64,000 bases of DNA. Origin: Rallus limicola. Taxonomy: Eukaryota > Chordata > Aves > Gruiformes > Rallidae. Below, in pieces: positions 26,936-38,931 of the stretch (position 1 is the stretch's first letter; the number at the start of each line of letters is the position of its first letter). The notes under the pieces were generated by a model. It was given only the letters and a program-made list of their open reading frames with translations. It was not told the DNA's origin and did no database searches. The stretch is from the NCBI GenBank assembly GCA_022605955.1, contig JAKCOZ010000039.1, forward strand, positions 3,782,001 to 3,846,000, given 5' to 3'. Made by a program: the position numbers and the translations under genes.

Positions 26936-28721
26936 GTTAAAATAAGTGGTTCTGTCAAAAACACAAAACACGCAACAATTTCACCAAAAAAAACCCACAA
27001 AAAATTCTCCAGAGCCTGATTTCAGAAGGCCATCAGTCCTTCAGAGTTACCAGGGTCTCTGTGCCTTTGGACACGCAGGGTCTTGCTGCTCCTCTTCTCT
27101 CCAGCCATCAGGTCTCTCTGTATTTTCTATGCCGCTTCTTCCAATGAATAAAAGCCACATCTCCAAGAAAAATGAACAAACATGTGGCTTAGCTCATTGT
27201 GAGGACAGATGTATACAGTGTGAATTTCTGAACTTGTCCAATTAACATTTTGCCTAGACAGACTCCAGCATCACATTTTCCTGCATATTTGAGGTCTGTA
27301 GTCAACCAGTTGAACTGTGTAATCCACCATCCAAGACATGACATATTGTTTGCCAGCCCTGACTGCCCTTGACAGGTTGATTCATCTTATAAATCATTTG
27401 GGTTTCCAAAATGAAATATAGATGGATTTTATTTTACTTATTTTATTTTAGGAGCAAGCAACCAACAGGTGGGTGTGTCAAAGTCCCTTCCCAATATTGC
27501 TTCCACAACAGTATCATCCTTGCACAAATGTTAATGAAAAGTCAAGAGAGAGGTGTGCATTTGCAATTGAAATGAGACTACTTTGAGAAGTTGCCAAAAT
27601 ATCTATGAATAAACTTCCCCATTAGCAATGTTGTACCAGCAGCTGTATTTTGTGGGAAACACATACACATATCTCCTTCTACTTTAGAGGCCCCGTATTT
27701 TCCTTTATAACTTCCTACCATAACTTTTGTTCAATGTCTGAACACTATCTAGACCAATGCGACCACTATGGCAAGGACCACCGATCTTCTCTTAGGAGGC
27801 TTCACTTGATTCAAGCTGCTGTGAAGGTTATGAAGAACTGGTGCAAGATTTGGCAGTATAAGGGGAACAGATTGGCATGGGGCACCTCTTTGTGGTCCAG
27901 GTCCTTGAGAATATAGCCAAGCTTTGAAGACACTCAGTAGATCCATCCTGGGGACTCTGCAGCAGCTCATTATGAAAAAGATGGGTGCCATGGGGTGGCC
28001 CAGTCCTAGTCTGAGAAGTTGAGCAATGCAAAATAAAAATCTTCTGAAAAGGTTTTGACTCCAGAGAAGGGTCAAACAGCCCAGTGGAGCAAAGAGGCAA
28101 GGCTTCAACACCTTGAAACCATTAATTCTAGCGTTCCCCAGAGATGTGAGACTGCCTTCAACTTCCTTCTAATTACTTTACAAATTAGCCTGCTGGCCCA
28201 TAAAGAGCATCATGCACTAATTAAGCCCAGCTGCTTTATGGGAAGAACTACAATGGAATCTGTAGGTTTCTGATACCAAAAGGAAAATGTCCTATCTGCA
28301 CTTTATTCAACTAGCACTCATTGCCTCCGGATGGTGTTAAAGCTAGGAATGTGTTCAGTCATAAAGAACTAAGCATTTATATTAGATCCTAGGGATATCC
28401 AAGTTATAATCAATAGGAAAAAGAGATAGTGCCATTAGTGCCAGTGGATACCTAGGATTTGCATCTCATGTTGATGAAGAGCCACGGCTGAAGCTTTTCC
28501 CACAGTTGGAGCGCTTATCAGATGCTCTCCCATGTGGTTTCTCTGGTTTCTAATGAGGTGTAAGCTCACCCTGAGCTGGCACTATTACCTGTCTCTCCTC
28601 ACTGGGGAGCAGCTTATATTCATGAAACCTGTAGGAACTTAACTCTTTGTGAGACCTCCTCTCCTCTGCTCCACATGGCAGAGATCGGATGTGTTCAGAG
28701 GTTGCTGGAAGCAGAAGAGCA

Positions 28722-28740
28722 GGGAAGGAGGGAGGGAGGG
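28722..28740 (+). other. candidate G-quadruplex tract
   Basis: Four GGG runs lie within 19 bases, with loops of 5, 1 and 1 bases. This meets the usual quadruplex pattern on the plus strand. No promoter or gene is visible next to it, so a role is unknown. Confidence 0.6.
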
Positions 28741-30697
28741 AGCAGAGATTTGCACAGCCGGTTGCATAAGCCCTCTGTCTGTGGGAAATCAGACTAAAAC
28801 CTTTTTCAGAAGCAGTATAAACATGTAGCCTTTTAGGACTGAAGTAGTTTATGCAGAAATTTCCCCTATGGTCAGACTATTTCATAATTATCCACACTGG
28901 GATGTCTTGCATTTTGCTTTGAAGCATCTGGTTCTCAGCATGTTGCCATTAGTTTGATCTAGCAGTTCCTACCCTTATATAATAGCAAAGGGTTTCATGG
29001 CTATTTCACACAAAAATGTCTCTCTTTTTGCCCACTAAATGACCTGGAACTAGAACACAAACATTCTGTTTGCACAGTTTTACATAACATTTGCCATAGT
29101 TTTCACACAACACTGTTAAAGACTAATTTGTTTCTGTTCCCAGGCTGATGGAAAGCAGTTCTTTTGGTAGCTCGATTGCGTCAGTGTTCTTTGAAAATGT
29201 AAATAAAGATACTGAGATAAGACCTGTCCAACTACAGAGCCCTTTTTCTCTTTATGTTTACCAGATACTTCAAGCTAAATAAAATTACTCGTTGCACTTG
29301 ATCTGCCTAAGAACACGCTCAACAAATGGGTAATCAAATTTTCTTGGATATCACAACCCCTCCCCAACATGCTGTGGTCACAAGCAGCATCAAAGAGGAT
29401 CTGCAGTAAAGCTTTTTTAAAAAGGCATTTGGAAAAATTACATAGGGCCCCAAATACCACTTTGAAAAGCAACTTAACTCCTGAAGAATAGGGTTTTCAG
29501 GAAATTTCTGATTCTTGAGCATTTAATGGCCAGCTTGGAAAAAGGAGCTTCTACTTACCAGACTCTTTGAAAATGTTGCCTTGACAGTTCCTATCGATCT
29601 CAATGGAAATGCATTACCTGTTGGCATCTGCTCTGCACCGAGCTCTCACCGTCATCTGCACTGGTACAAAACAGCTTTGCAATGAGATTTAAAGATGCTT
29701 TTGTAAACTGTCTTCAGGTCTTTCTTTCTAGGACAGAAATATTTTCTCCACCTGGTTCCTATTGAGATGGTGACTTGGAGGCCCATTTCCTTGGTAAGAT
29801 TTCCCGAATTGCTTGAATTCTCAAAAGAGACAGATGGTTTTGGAACAACATTTTGCAAAACTGTCCATAGCCTGTTTGAAAAAGATGGAGCTATGACCCA
29901 TCTAGTATGCATCTAGAGATGCCCAGCTTTGAAAGGCTAGGCAAATGAGTCCACTGCATGCTTACCTCTGATGCACTGGGTATGGGATGAATCCAGCTGT
30001 AGACCTTAGGTATGTAGACTCGAAATATTTAAATAAGCCTAACAGGACAGATTCATCAAATTAGCTCATCAAACATTGGAGCCATGGAGTTAGTGTGGTG
30101 GTAGGGCATGCCTGTCATTGAATGGAAAAAGTAACTGGGTCTTTCTGTCATCATCTTTGTCTCTGCTACCTTTGCTAGCTTCTTTCCTCATGGACTTCAT
30201 TTCAGCAGGTCCTACATAAGGATCTTCTGGTGTCTGAAGCAAGGAAATAACCTCCTATTAGAAATAAATTATGATGATACCTTCACTTTGCAGGAGTCAA
30301 TGTTTAAACAACTGCTGCTGTTGCTAAAATCTTAGATGTAACATCCAAAATAAGGAACACCAAGAATCTGTAAACATGAAAATACATGAGAAGAGAACCA
30401 AAAAATGCAAGAGGCAGAAAATTATTAAGATCACATCAGGTGTTTTGTAAAGGCTGAATACAAGGTGTGTAACACAAAGTTAGACAAGGGAATTAGCATT
30501 CAGAAGGACACATGAGCTATCTGCTGTTTATGGTACAATATGAAATTGAAACCCCACGTTTCAAAGGGAACATTACATAGAGTAATAGGACTTTACTTGC
30601 CCAGTCAATTTTTCTTCTGACATTTCTTGGATTTTTTTTCTATGTATTTTGAAAAGCCTAAAGAAATGCTGATTTGGAATTGTTCACTTACACCAGA

Positions 30698-30747
<50 letters not shown>

Positions 30748-30758
30748 TTATTATTATT
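30698..30758. repeat. compound (TAC)16 (ATT)4 microsatellite
   Basis: Sixteen uninterrupted TAC units occupy 30698-30745 and run straight into four ATT units (30747-30758). The perfect core implies recent slippage, so length is probably polymorphic. No gene surrounds it. Confidence 0.97.
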
Positions 30759-33379
30759 TAAAAAGAGAAGTCAGATAAGAAGCCTGAAGAATATTAGCCA
30801 TTGATACAGGAACGAGGCCAACTTCAAGGTCAAAATTTTTCAGGAGCCACACAAATTCCCCCTAAACAACTCAGCATCACATCCAACAGTGCATAACAAG
30901 AGTTCCTGGAGGCAAAATGGCCTAGAGAGTATTTTGGTCCCACCAAATCTATGATGCTGCTTGAAGCAACAGCCAGCCACAGCCATTGCCTACCATTGGT
31001 TGCTGATGGAAATGTGTTTAGAAGAGCTGAGAGCACACAAAACCTTTCCTAGAGTACCATCACTTCAATATAGGAAAAAAACCCACCCAAACCCCAGCAA
31101 AAAGCCAGACTCTCAGAGATGTAAGGTCTTAATAACAATTTGATGCCAAACTCCCATTGAAATCAGAGGACTTTATGAGGAGGGCTATCTGAGAGCTGCT
31201 CTGTCCTGCTCTTGCATGGGGATATTGCACAGGAAAGGGAAAGCCCACAAGTCCATACAGGTATGGATGTGCCCTGGATTCATCAAGGAGACAAAAAGGC
31301 TGCTCTGTTCCTACCTGTTTCCCCCATGGGACTAGATGGAAACCTCACAGTGGGTAGAAGTCATGGCTTGCCTTAGGAGACAAGGTGTGTCATCATTTCC
31401 TTCTTTTTCTTGGTGGCATCAGGAAAGAGTGGAGTCAGGGTGTTCCTACGTCCCTCCAAGTCTCAGCTGCCCCTACCCAAGCAACTGCACATGCACTGCA
31501 GCTCTCCGGGAAGGAAAGCACAGTGGCTGAGGTCTGACACATCTCCCACTGGTGGGTTGTGTCGGCAAATGATGTTCCTCATTGCACCAGCTCGGCTGTA
31601 TCTCCACATTTAATAAACAACCAAACATCTGCTCGATGATATCAGCTGGGAAAAAAACACTGGACGTTTCAAGCATTATTTAACAATGTTTGTGACCTCA
31701 AACACTTTGTTTTTTCTTTAGTGTGTGCAGAGCCTGACTCTACTCATACCCCCTTTGGTCTCTTCCCCTTCTTTTCCTGCCCCTAAAAAGGCCATAGCAT
31801 GAAAACTAAACAAAACAAAAGCAAACCCAAAAAATCTAAGGGGAACCAATATGAAATTATAAGTAGCAACAACCAGGCACTTCATCAGCACAAACATGGT
31901 ATTCATAAATCTTTATTACCAGCAATTTTTTAACATATCTGGAATTCACTATACTGCAAATTAGTCCCATTTGTCCACTCAGTGCTAATGCCATTAAAAT
32001 TGACCTCATTTGCCAAAGCACATGCATCTAGAAATCCCTGGACTTGTTAATTTTTTGGTCTAAAAAAGTAATCTCGATTCCTAAACTAGATTTTATGGAA
32101 ATTACACCCTTGTAACTCTAAGGAAAATTAAGAGCAGACCACCCTTTGTTTGGGTTGGCACTGGAGGGCAGTTTAACACCTGTACTATTTTCTTTTACCC
32201 TGAGAGCAGCCGCCTATTCCTTTCCACTCCAACCCAGTATTTTTCAACTCTGTCTCTACCTGTGGTTGCCACAGAAATTTCAGCATGGTTGGGGTGACAG
32301 AATATACAGTTTCTCACCATTTCCTAGATGCTGTTCTGAAAGAAGGGGATCCATTTCTTCTCCCCAGAAGGGTAACTTTGAGTGTGGGCAAAATATTTGG
32401 GAAACTTAGCAATGCTGGTAAAAAAAAACAAGAAAGAAAAGAAAAAAGAAAAAAAGAGTTTTCCTGACCTCATTGGTTCCTTTCCATATATTTTTACCAA
32501 ACCCACCACCTCTTAATGCTTTGCAACTAGTGCTTTTCCAAAATCTGGCTTCTAATGTCACTTTCCATTTTTTAAATAACTTCATAAAAATTTGTCTTAG
32601 CTGGTTACAACCACTAAATGTTCAATTCTTCGCCAGTGGGTTGCTACAGAAAAAGAGGAAGACAAATGTCACTTGGGCATGGAGATGTAATGCAAGCAGA
32701 TATCAGCAGCTATGTCTATTTCATAAGTGCAGGTGTATATTTTTGAAAGAGAATGCAAAAATATATATGCTGAAGCTACATAAAATACAAGAATTTTTTT
32801 AAAAACAGAACAAAACAGCACGCCATTTCCTGTCTTTTGTGCATCATGTTTAGTGAAGAAAACTCTGCAGTGTCATGCAAGATACCTTAAAATGGATATT
32901 GATCACAGATGCTGTACAGCCAAAAGACAGAGCTTTGCTAACTGAGTGTTTTGTAACCTCCTGCTCCCTTTAAAGAGGGGCTGCAGCCATCACAGGCCTC
33001 TGAGGATGCTGTCAGGTGTGCAAGATGCATGCAGCTCCTGAGAACAGGCACAATTAGTGCAGACAAGGAAACAGCTCTTGAAAAATGGGCCCTCTTTCCT
33101 AGGGGCAAGAAGCGGAGGAGAGGACAGCAGCCCATAATGGGCCCATACCTTCTTCCCTGCTTTTGGGGACTCTGAAGCAGTGATTGAGCTTTATGCAGTA
33201 ACCAGCAGTGTCCTGACGCAGGTTCATACTATAACCACTGCTGTCCTCATGCAGCTCCAAGCCAAATGTCCTCTGTTCATCTACATGTGTATTTAGCACC
33301 CCGCTGAAATGCAATTTGCCTTCATCAGAAGTAGATTTTTGGCCTGCTGTTCAGCAGCTACCAACTGCTATGAAAGTGG

Positions 33380-34300
33380 GGAGGAAGGGCAAAAGGGCCA
33401 ATGCCACAGCACGTAACCACCACTCTGAAAACCCCCTGTCCAATGCTGCACAGGCAGCATGTCACCCATCCCCACCACGGGCAGCCCACCATCCCACCAA
33501 ATGCCGAGCTTCAGCTTCACTCCCACTCCACCTCCCGCCCACAGTGCCTTTGTGGGCAGCTGCAGCAGGGAGGGCAGCTGGCAGGCAGATGAGGGTAGGC
33601 AGCTTCAAAGGAGCTTCCAGCCATTTCCCAGGGATGGCAGCAGGGCTGCAGCCTGCCATGGGGGCCAAGAATGGATGGGTTTCCCAGGCCCTGCTGGCCT
33701 GTCGCCCTCCAGGTCTCGGCTGCCACTTACCCTCCTCCCCCTGCCAGGGTTGATGGGGAGAGAAGTCCCAACAGGGCTGACTCCTCAGGACAGTGGAAGG
33801 ACCAGTTGGCATGGCAGTGGGATTCAAACAGATATGTACAATTGCTTTTTGATGCACACAAGCTGGGGAGCATGGAAATGATGCCACTGTGGGGATGTGA
33901 AGAGGAGGGGGCCAGGTCTCAGGTGGAGTCAGCCCCTTGGAGCTGGAGGGATGTCCCCAGGAATGTGCAGGTGAGATGGAGGACAGATGCCCACAAGGCA
34001 TGACAGGGGGAAAAATGTGGTGGGGGGACTTGACATGGTCCCATGGCCCACTGTCACAGGGGAAGCCTGAGCAGAGCACACCATGCATCACTGCTGCTTT
34101 CTCCCCTAACTACCCCAGCCCATCTCCCCAGCAGTTTGCCGGGGTGCTGGGCCCCCACCACCTGGGTCAGCAGGATTGGGTGGCTGTAGTACAAACCTGA
34201 CCTGGCTGCTTCTCTCAGACCTTCACCTCCTGCCACCCCTGTGCTGCCTGCTTTGCTGCACATCTCCCTGCTGTGCTCCAAGGGCCATGTCTTTGGGAAG
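33380..34300. other. GC-rich block with overlapping open frames
   Basis: Base composition rises sharply compared with both flanks, and stop codons become rare. Frames of 209 (minus, 33462-34091), 145, 140 and 110 codons overlap on both strands. They are rich in Pro, Ser, Trp and Cys and show no domain. Open frames on several strands at once are expected from GC-rich DNA; I see no start, splice or codon signal favouring one. It could be a non-coding exon or an old GC-rich repeat. Confidence 0.5.
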
Positions 34301-37300
34301 TATTTTTGCAGCAATAAAGCAGCATTTTCACCAGGAAAAGCTGCATTGTAATACTAAGCAGAGAGGACCATTAAAACCTGCAGCAGGCCCTGTTTGGCGC
34401 CAGTCACTGCTTTTTTTTTCTTCTCCTCCATATGTACCCCATATGCAAGTACAGCTGAGAAGCCAACATAGAAATTTTTAAAACAGTAGAGAGAGAAATA
34501 TCTGAAGCTGCCCTGGGAAGGATGTTTTGGGCTGTTTAACTCTGCTTTTGCAAGAGCTGTGAAGACCCCAGTGCTCTCTCATGTCTGCATCTTTGGATCT
34601 TGTCCTTGCTGATAATTAATAACACGGATAATTGTGATGGGGGTGTAGGGAAGAGACCTTCCCACTCCTTGTGCCCTCTCTGCAGTCCAGCTGCTATTCA
34701 ATATTTTGGTCTTGTGCCATGAGAACACCTCCATGGCTGATGTGGCAGAAGCAGCTGGGTCCCAAAAATACCAACCCATCTCTGCATGGATTTGAATGGC
34801 TGTTATGGGTCTGGGATAGCAGAGATGGCCCTGTCCCATCCCAGCATCTCCCACTGACCCAGTATCTCCCACTGCCATGAGTCTAAAGCATCTAACACCA
34901 CCTGATCCATCAACCTATTCTCACCCTCAAAAGTTCCTCCTACCACAGAGAAAGCAAGGGGTCACCCAGAACAAAAACCCACCTCCAGTCTGGGGTTTAT
35001 GACCCAAGTTTAGACACTGAAGAGGCATGGCAGTGCCCTGCTCTGTCAATGGGGAAGTCATGCTCACAAGCTTCTTCAGTTTCAGCTGAAAAATTAATTG
35101 CCCTTGGATTCATGGTGGCATTTGGGCAGCTTTGTCTGTGTCTTTTGCTCCCTGATGCTCATAGGCGATATTAAGTAGCTTCCCTTCATACACCCATATG
35201 AAATATGCCATGAAATAAATAAAAAAAGACATTACATATCTCTACACAAGTGCCAACATCCCTTGGATTCCTTCCTTTCAGGTCCTGAAGCACTCTATGC
35301 TCACAGGATTCACCTTGGTTTCTAAACCCAAATATGTTTTTTAATCAGGCAGCATGAGAAATTCATAGATCTGGGGCAAAAAAACCCAACTCCTCACATC
35401 CTTGCTTTTCTTTGTTTTAGTTTTCTTGTTATCCTGTAGAACTCCTTGGGATTAGGTGAGTCTTTGTAGGTAACCTTCTCCTTTTGAAACATCTGGCTTG
35501 TTCACCAGGTCTCCAAATCTGCCCACTCAGACTCACTTTGTGCTAATGGCCATGCAGCTAAAGATAGCATTATACTTGCTGTGAAAGGGGTCCCTCCTTT
35601 CCTGCCTCCTCTCCCATGATTTCCTGCATGGCACTCAGGGCCCTCCAACAAGCACTGCCTTGGTGGCACATCATCACCAAGTGACTGCTCCCCGTGGTTT
35701 CAGGTACCTTCTTCTCTCCAGGGTGCCCTGCAGAGAGGTTCTGCTCAAATGTTCTTCCATGACTGCAGGTGGAGGGCAGACCAGTTCTTCCATGCATATG
35801 AAGAAAGAGAGAGTACATTGCCAAAGCTAAAGGGATTGAGATTTCCAGGCACATTTTACACATGGACAGACCCTACAATACCACCATCTAGTTTCTTGAC
35901 ATTTGTCTTTTTTGCACTGTCACAGAGAGCTCTGCAACTAATACGCCCAGAGTCACAGACTTTCCCTCCCCTGATTGCCAGACCCAGATTTCCAGTCTCA
36001 TTTGCTGCACCCTCAAACTTCTACAACTCCTCTAGTGTGGTCTCAAGGATAATTTAGTATCACTTGTATTTCAATGGAGTTCAGCACTATCACTGTGCCA
36101 GACAGTCTAACTAGGCACACCAGACAAAGCGAGGGCAGATGCAGTATTTCCAGTCCCATTTTACAGCTAGGCCCAGATAAATTACAGGGAGATCTTAGCA
36201 TGCCACTTGAAAGGACCCAAACTGCAGCATGAAAAGCTCTTTGTAAGCTGCACAGGCTCCTGGGTGGCCGCAGTGCCTGTGTTTTCCTCCACAAACGTCT
36301 GGGTTTTTTTTGAAGTTCTGGTCCTTGTTCCCACATGGGCCGCAGGGTTTGTGACCCTTTGAGTGCTGTGCCTAAGTAAGAGAAGGAGTGGGCTTCATCA
36401 GGCTTCTTTTCCCAGCCAAAACCCCAATATGCCATTTCCAAGCACGCCATGGTGGCAGCGCTCAGGTCCCAGCAACATATCCATGATGGGGCCACCTAAG
36501 GACCTGTCACTGCAACACTTGCCCTCCTCACAAAAAGCATCAGGAGTGACAGCTGCCTGCAGGCTACTCTCTTTTGCAGTGCCTTTTCAAACACTACCTC
36601 CCTTTTCATGGCTCATCAGGTCCACTAAGCCAAATCATCCCTCCCTCCCTGTTAAAATGTACCAGGAGGATGGAGAGCAAGATGTGAGTCTTCTTGGCTT
36701 GTTCCCTGGCTGCGTCTTTCCCTGTGGAGAGAGGAGAAAGGCTGCAAGCCATGGATGGGACCTCCTGCAGGACTGTCTCATTGAGGATCAACCCTCAGGC
36801 AAAATCACCCTCTATCAGCAGTAAGATATCGAGGCAGATGAGACAGGAAGATGCATGGCAGGGAGTAGCGCAGAGGACTGATGGATTTAGGCAGTGAACT
36901 ATGACAAGGAAAGGCATTTTTTACAGGTTTCCCTATTACCTACTGAAAAAGGTAAATTTTGATACTCTTCTAACCTTTGTTTACATTTCAGCAGAGCAGA
37001 CAAGGACACAGTATATGATTCCCTGTATGAGAGTGAGTCTTCTTCATAACGATGCTGCACTGCAATAACCACAATACTTGATGGTACTTGGGTCACTTTT
37101 CTATGGGGAAGGTTAGGCAAAATATTCTAAAACCTACACAAATTAATACCTTTTCTGCAGCTTTTAGGAGTCATCCTTGAACAGAGATGCAGTTCACAGG
37201 GATATTGTGCAGGGCAGGAAAAGGTAAGAATTGTTTCCCATTAAAACCTGCAGGACATTTTCTGCAGAAGCTCTTTAAAACGATCAGCCTTCAGGAGATC

Positions 37301-37910
37301 AAAATGCCTCTAAGTTTTTTGTTTTACTGCTTAAAGTGTTGTTTTAGAACCACTTCAGCCACGTTAATGTGTGTCTGCCAGACAATGTAGCTGATATGAA
37401 TTTGCCATTAATTGGAGAGTGGGGCTTTGCGTGTACCAGACTGAGTGATTTACTTTGGAAGTGCTGTTATTACGGTTGTAGGCTGCATTTGGTTGCTTAG
37501 AAACCATCCTTATCGATGATTCAAGTTTTCTCCTGATCACACAGTGAATGGATGGCACCTTTATTTGTCTCTCAGCAGTTCTCAGGTGGAACTGGTTTAT
37601 AAAAACTGCCACAAAAGACAGTGTCCCTCCATGGATGGGCAATAGCATAGCTGGCACGTTGATGTATGATGAAGAGGTGCATTATTCCCAAGGAGCAAAA
37701 ATTATTTTAGAAAACTGCACTTGGCAGCATAGTGCTGACAGACCTATTGTTCAGCTGAGGGAAGAGGGAGAAAAAAACTTTTCCATCATGTGGGCAGACA
37801 TATCTGACAAACACTACATTTAACAAACTACAAAGTCCAAGAAGGTGCCTGTAATGTTTCATTACAACCACAGACGTATTGCCAATGTAGAATTTAGGCT
37901 GGAACTTGGA

Positions 37911-38931
37911 CTCATGGAATCACAGACTGGTTTGGGTTGGAAGGAACCTCAAAGATCATCTAGTTCCAGCCCCCTGCCATGGGCAGGGACACCCTCCACT
38001 AGACCAGGTTGCCCGAAGCCCCACCCAACCCGGCCCTGAACACTGCCAGGGAGGGGGCAGCCACAGCTTCTCTGGGCAACCTGTGGCAGGGCCTCACCAC
38101 CCTCACAGTGAGGAATTTCTTCCTTATATCTAATCTAAATCTATGCTCTTCAGTTTAAGGTCACTACCCATTGTTCTGTCACTACATTCCCTGATAATCA
38201 GTCACTCTCTAGCTTTCCTCTAGGCCCCTTCAGGTACTGGAAGTCTGGTATAAGGTCTCCTTGGAGCTTTCTCTTCTCCAGGCCAAACAAGCCCGACTCT
38301 CCCAGCCTGTTCTCACAGGAGAGGGGCTCTAGACCTCTGATTGTCTTTGTGGCCATCCTCAGGACTCACTCCAACAGCTCCATGTCTTTCTTGTACTGGG
38401 GACCCTAAAGCCAGATACAGCTCTCCAGGTGGAGTCTCACAAGAACAGAATAGAGGGGCAGAATCAACTCCCTTTACCTGCTGGTCACACTGCTTTTGAT
38501 GCAGCCCAGGATACAGCTGGCTTTCTGGGCTGCAAGCATGCATTGACGGTTCATGTTGAGCTTTTCATCCACCAACACCCCCAAGTCCTTTTCCTCAGGC
38601 AGATGCATCTTATCAGGTCCCATGGACTTGTGCACCTTCAAGTTCCTTAGATGTTCTTGTACCCGATCTTCTCCCACGGTACACAATTCTTCATTCCCCT
38701 AGTCTTCTGTGATGTGGCTAGGGTACTGGCTGGTGAAGACTGAGGCAAAAAATCTGTTGAGCACCTCAGCCTTCTTCTCCATATCCTGGGTAACCAGGTC
38801 TCCTCTATCATTCTGGAGGGAGCCCCACATTTTCCCTCATCTTCTTTTTATCACTGATGTACCTATAGAAGCTCTTCTTGTTGCCCTTAAGGTCCCTGGC
38901 TACATTTAATTCTATCTTCTCATTAGTAAAT
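37911..38931 (-). mobile_element. CR1 LINE copy with internal deletion of the RT core
   Basis: Reverse-orientation CR1 of about 1.0 kb. From the left: the octamer tail, the CCATGGGCAGGG 3' variant, and the ORF2 C-terminal region (about 38000-38600). At about 38600-38606 it jumps to the segment that normally lies well upstream of the polymerase active site ([21 protein letters not shown], here 38607-38686), followed by further upstream ORF2 sequence ([19 protein letters not shown]) to about 38931. The minus frame 38474-38686 reads across the joint without a stop. The SGVPQG and F-A-D-D regions are missing, so the copy is dead. Confidence 0.92.

Larger units (their letters stand above)
26936..37910. 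other. long unique non-coding stretch
   Basis: No gene is recognised in 11 kb. Contents are a G-tract group at 28722-28740, a compound trinucleotide repeat at 30698-30758, an A-rich run at 32421-32456, a GC-rich block with many overlapping open frames at 33380-34300, and a unique block at 37380-37620 containing an RFX-like palindrome (GTTGCTTAGAAAC, 37492-37504). The 27750-28110 stretch is open on the minus strand for 120 codons but resembles no protein I know. Confidence 0.5.

Noticed and set aside
27749..28111. 120-codon minus-strand frame as a pseudogene or viral fragment
   Set aside because: I could match it to no family, and the plus strand is also partly open. There is no poly-A tail, LTR or repeat edge to support a transposed origin.
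36043..36495. 150-codon minus-strand frame as a gene
   Set aside because: It has no domain, no splice or start context, and overlaps a 153-codon frame on the other strand.
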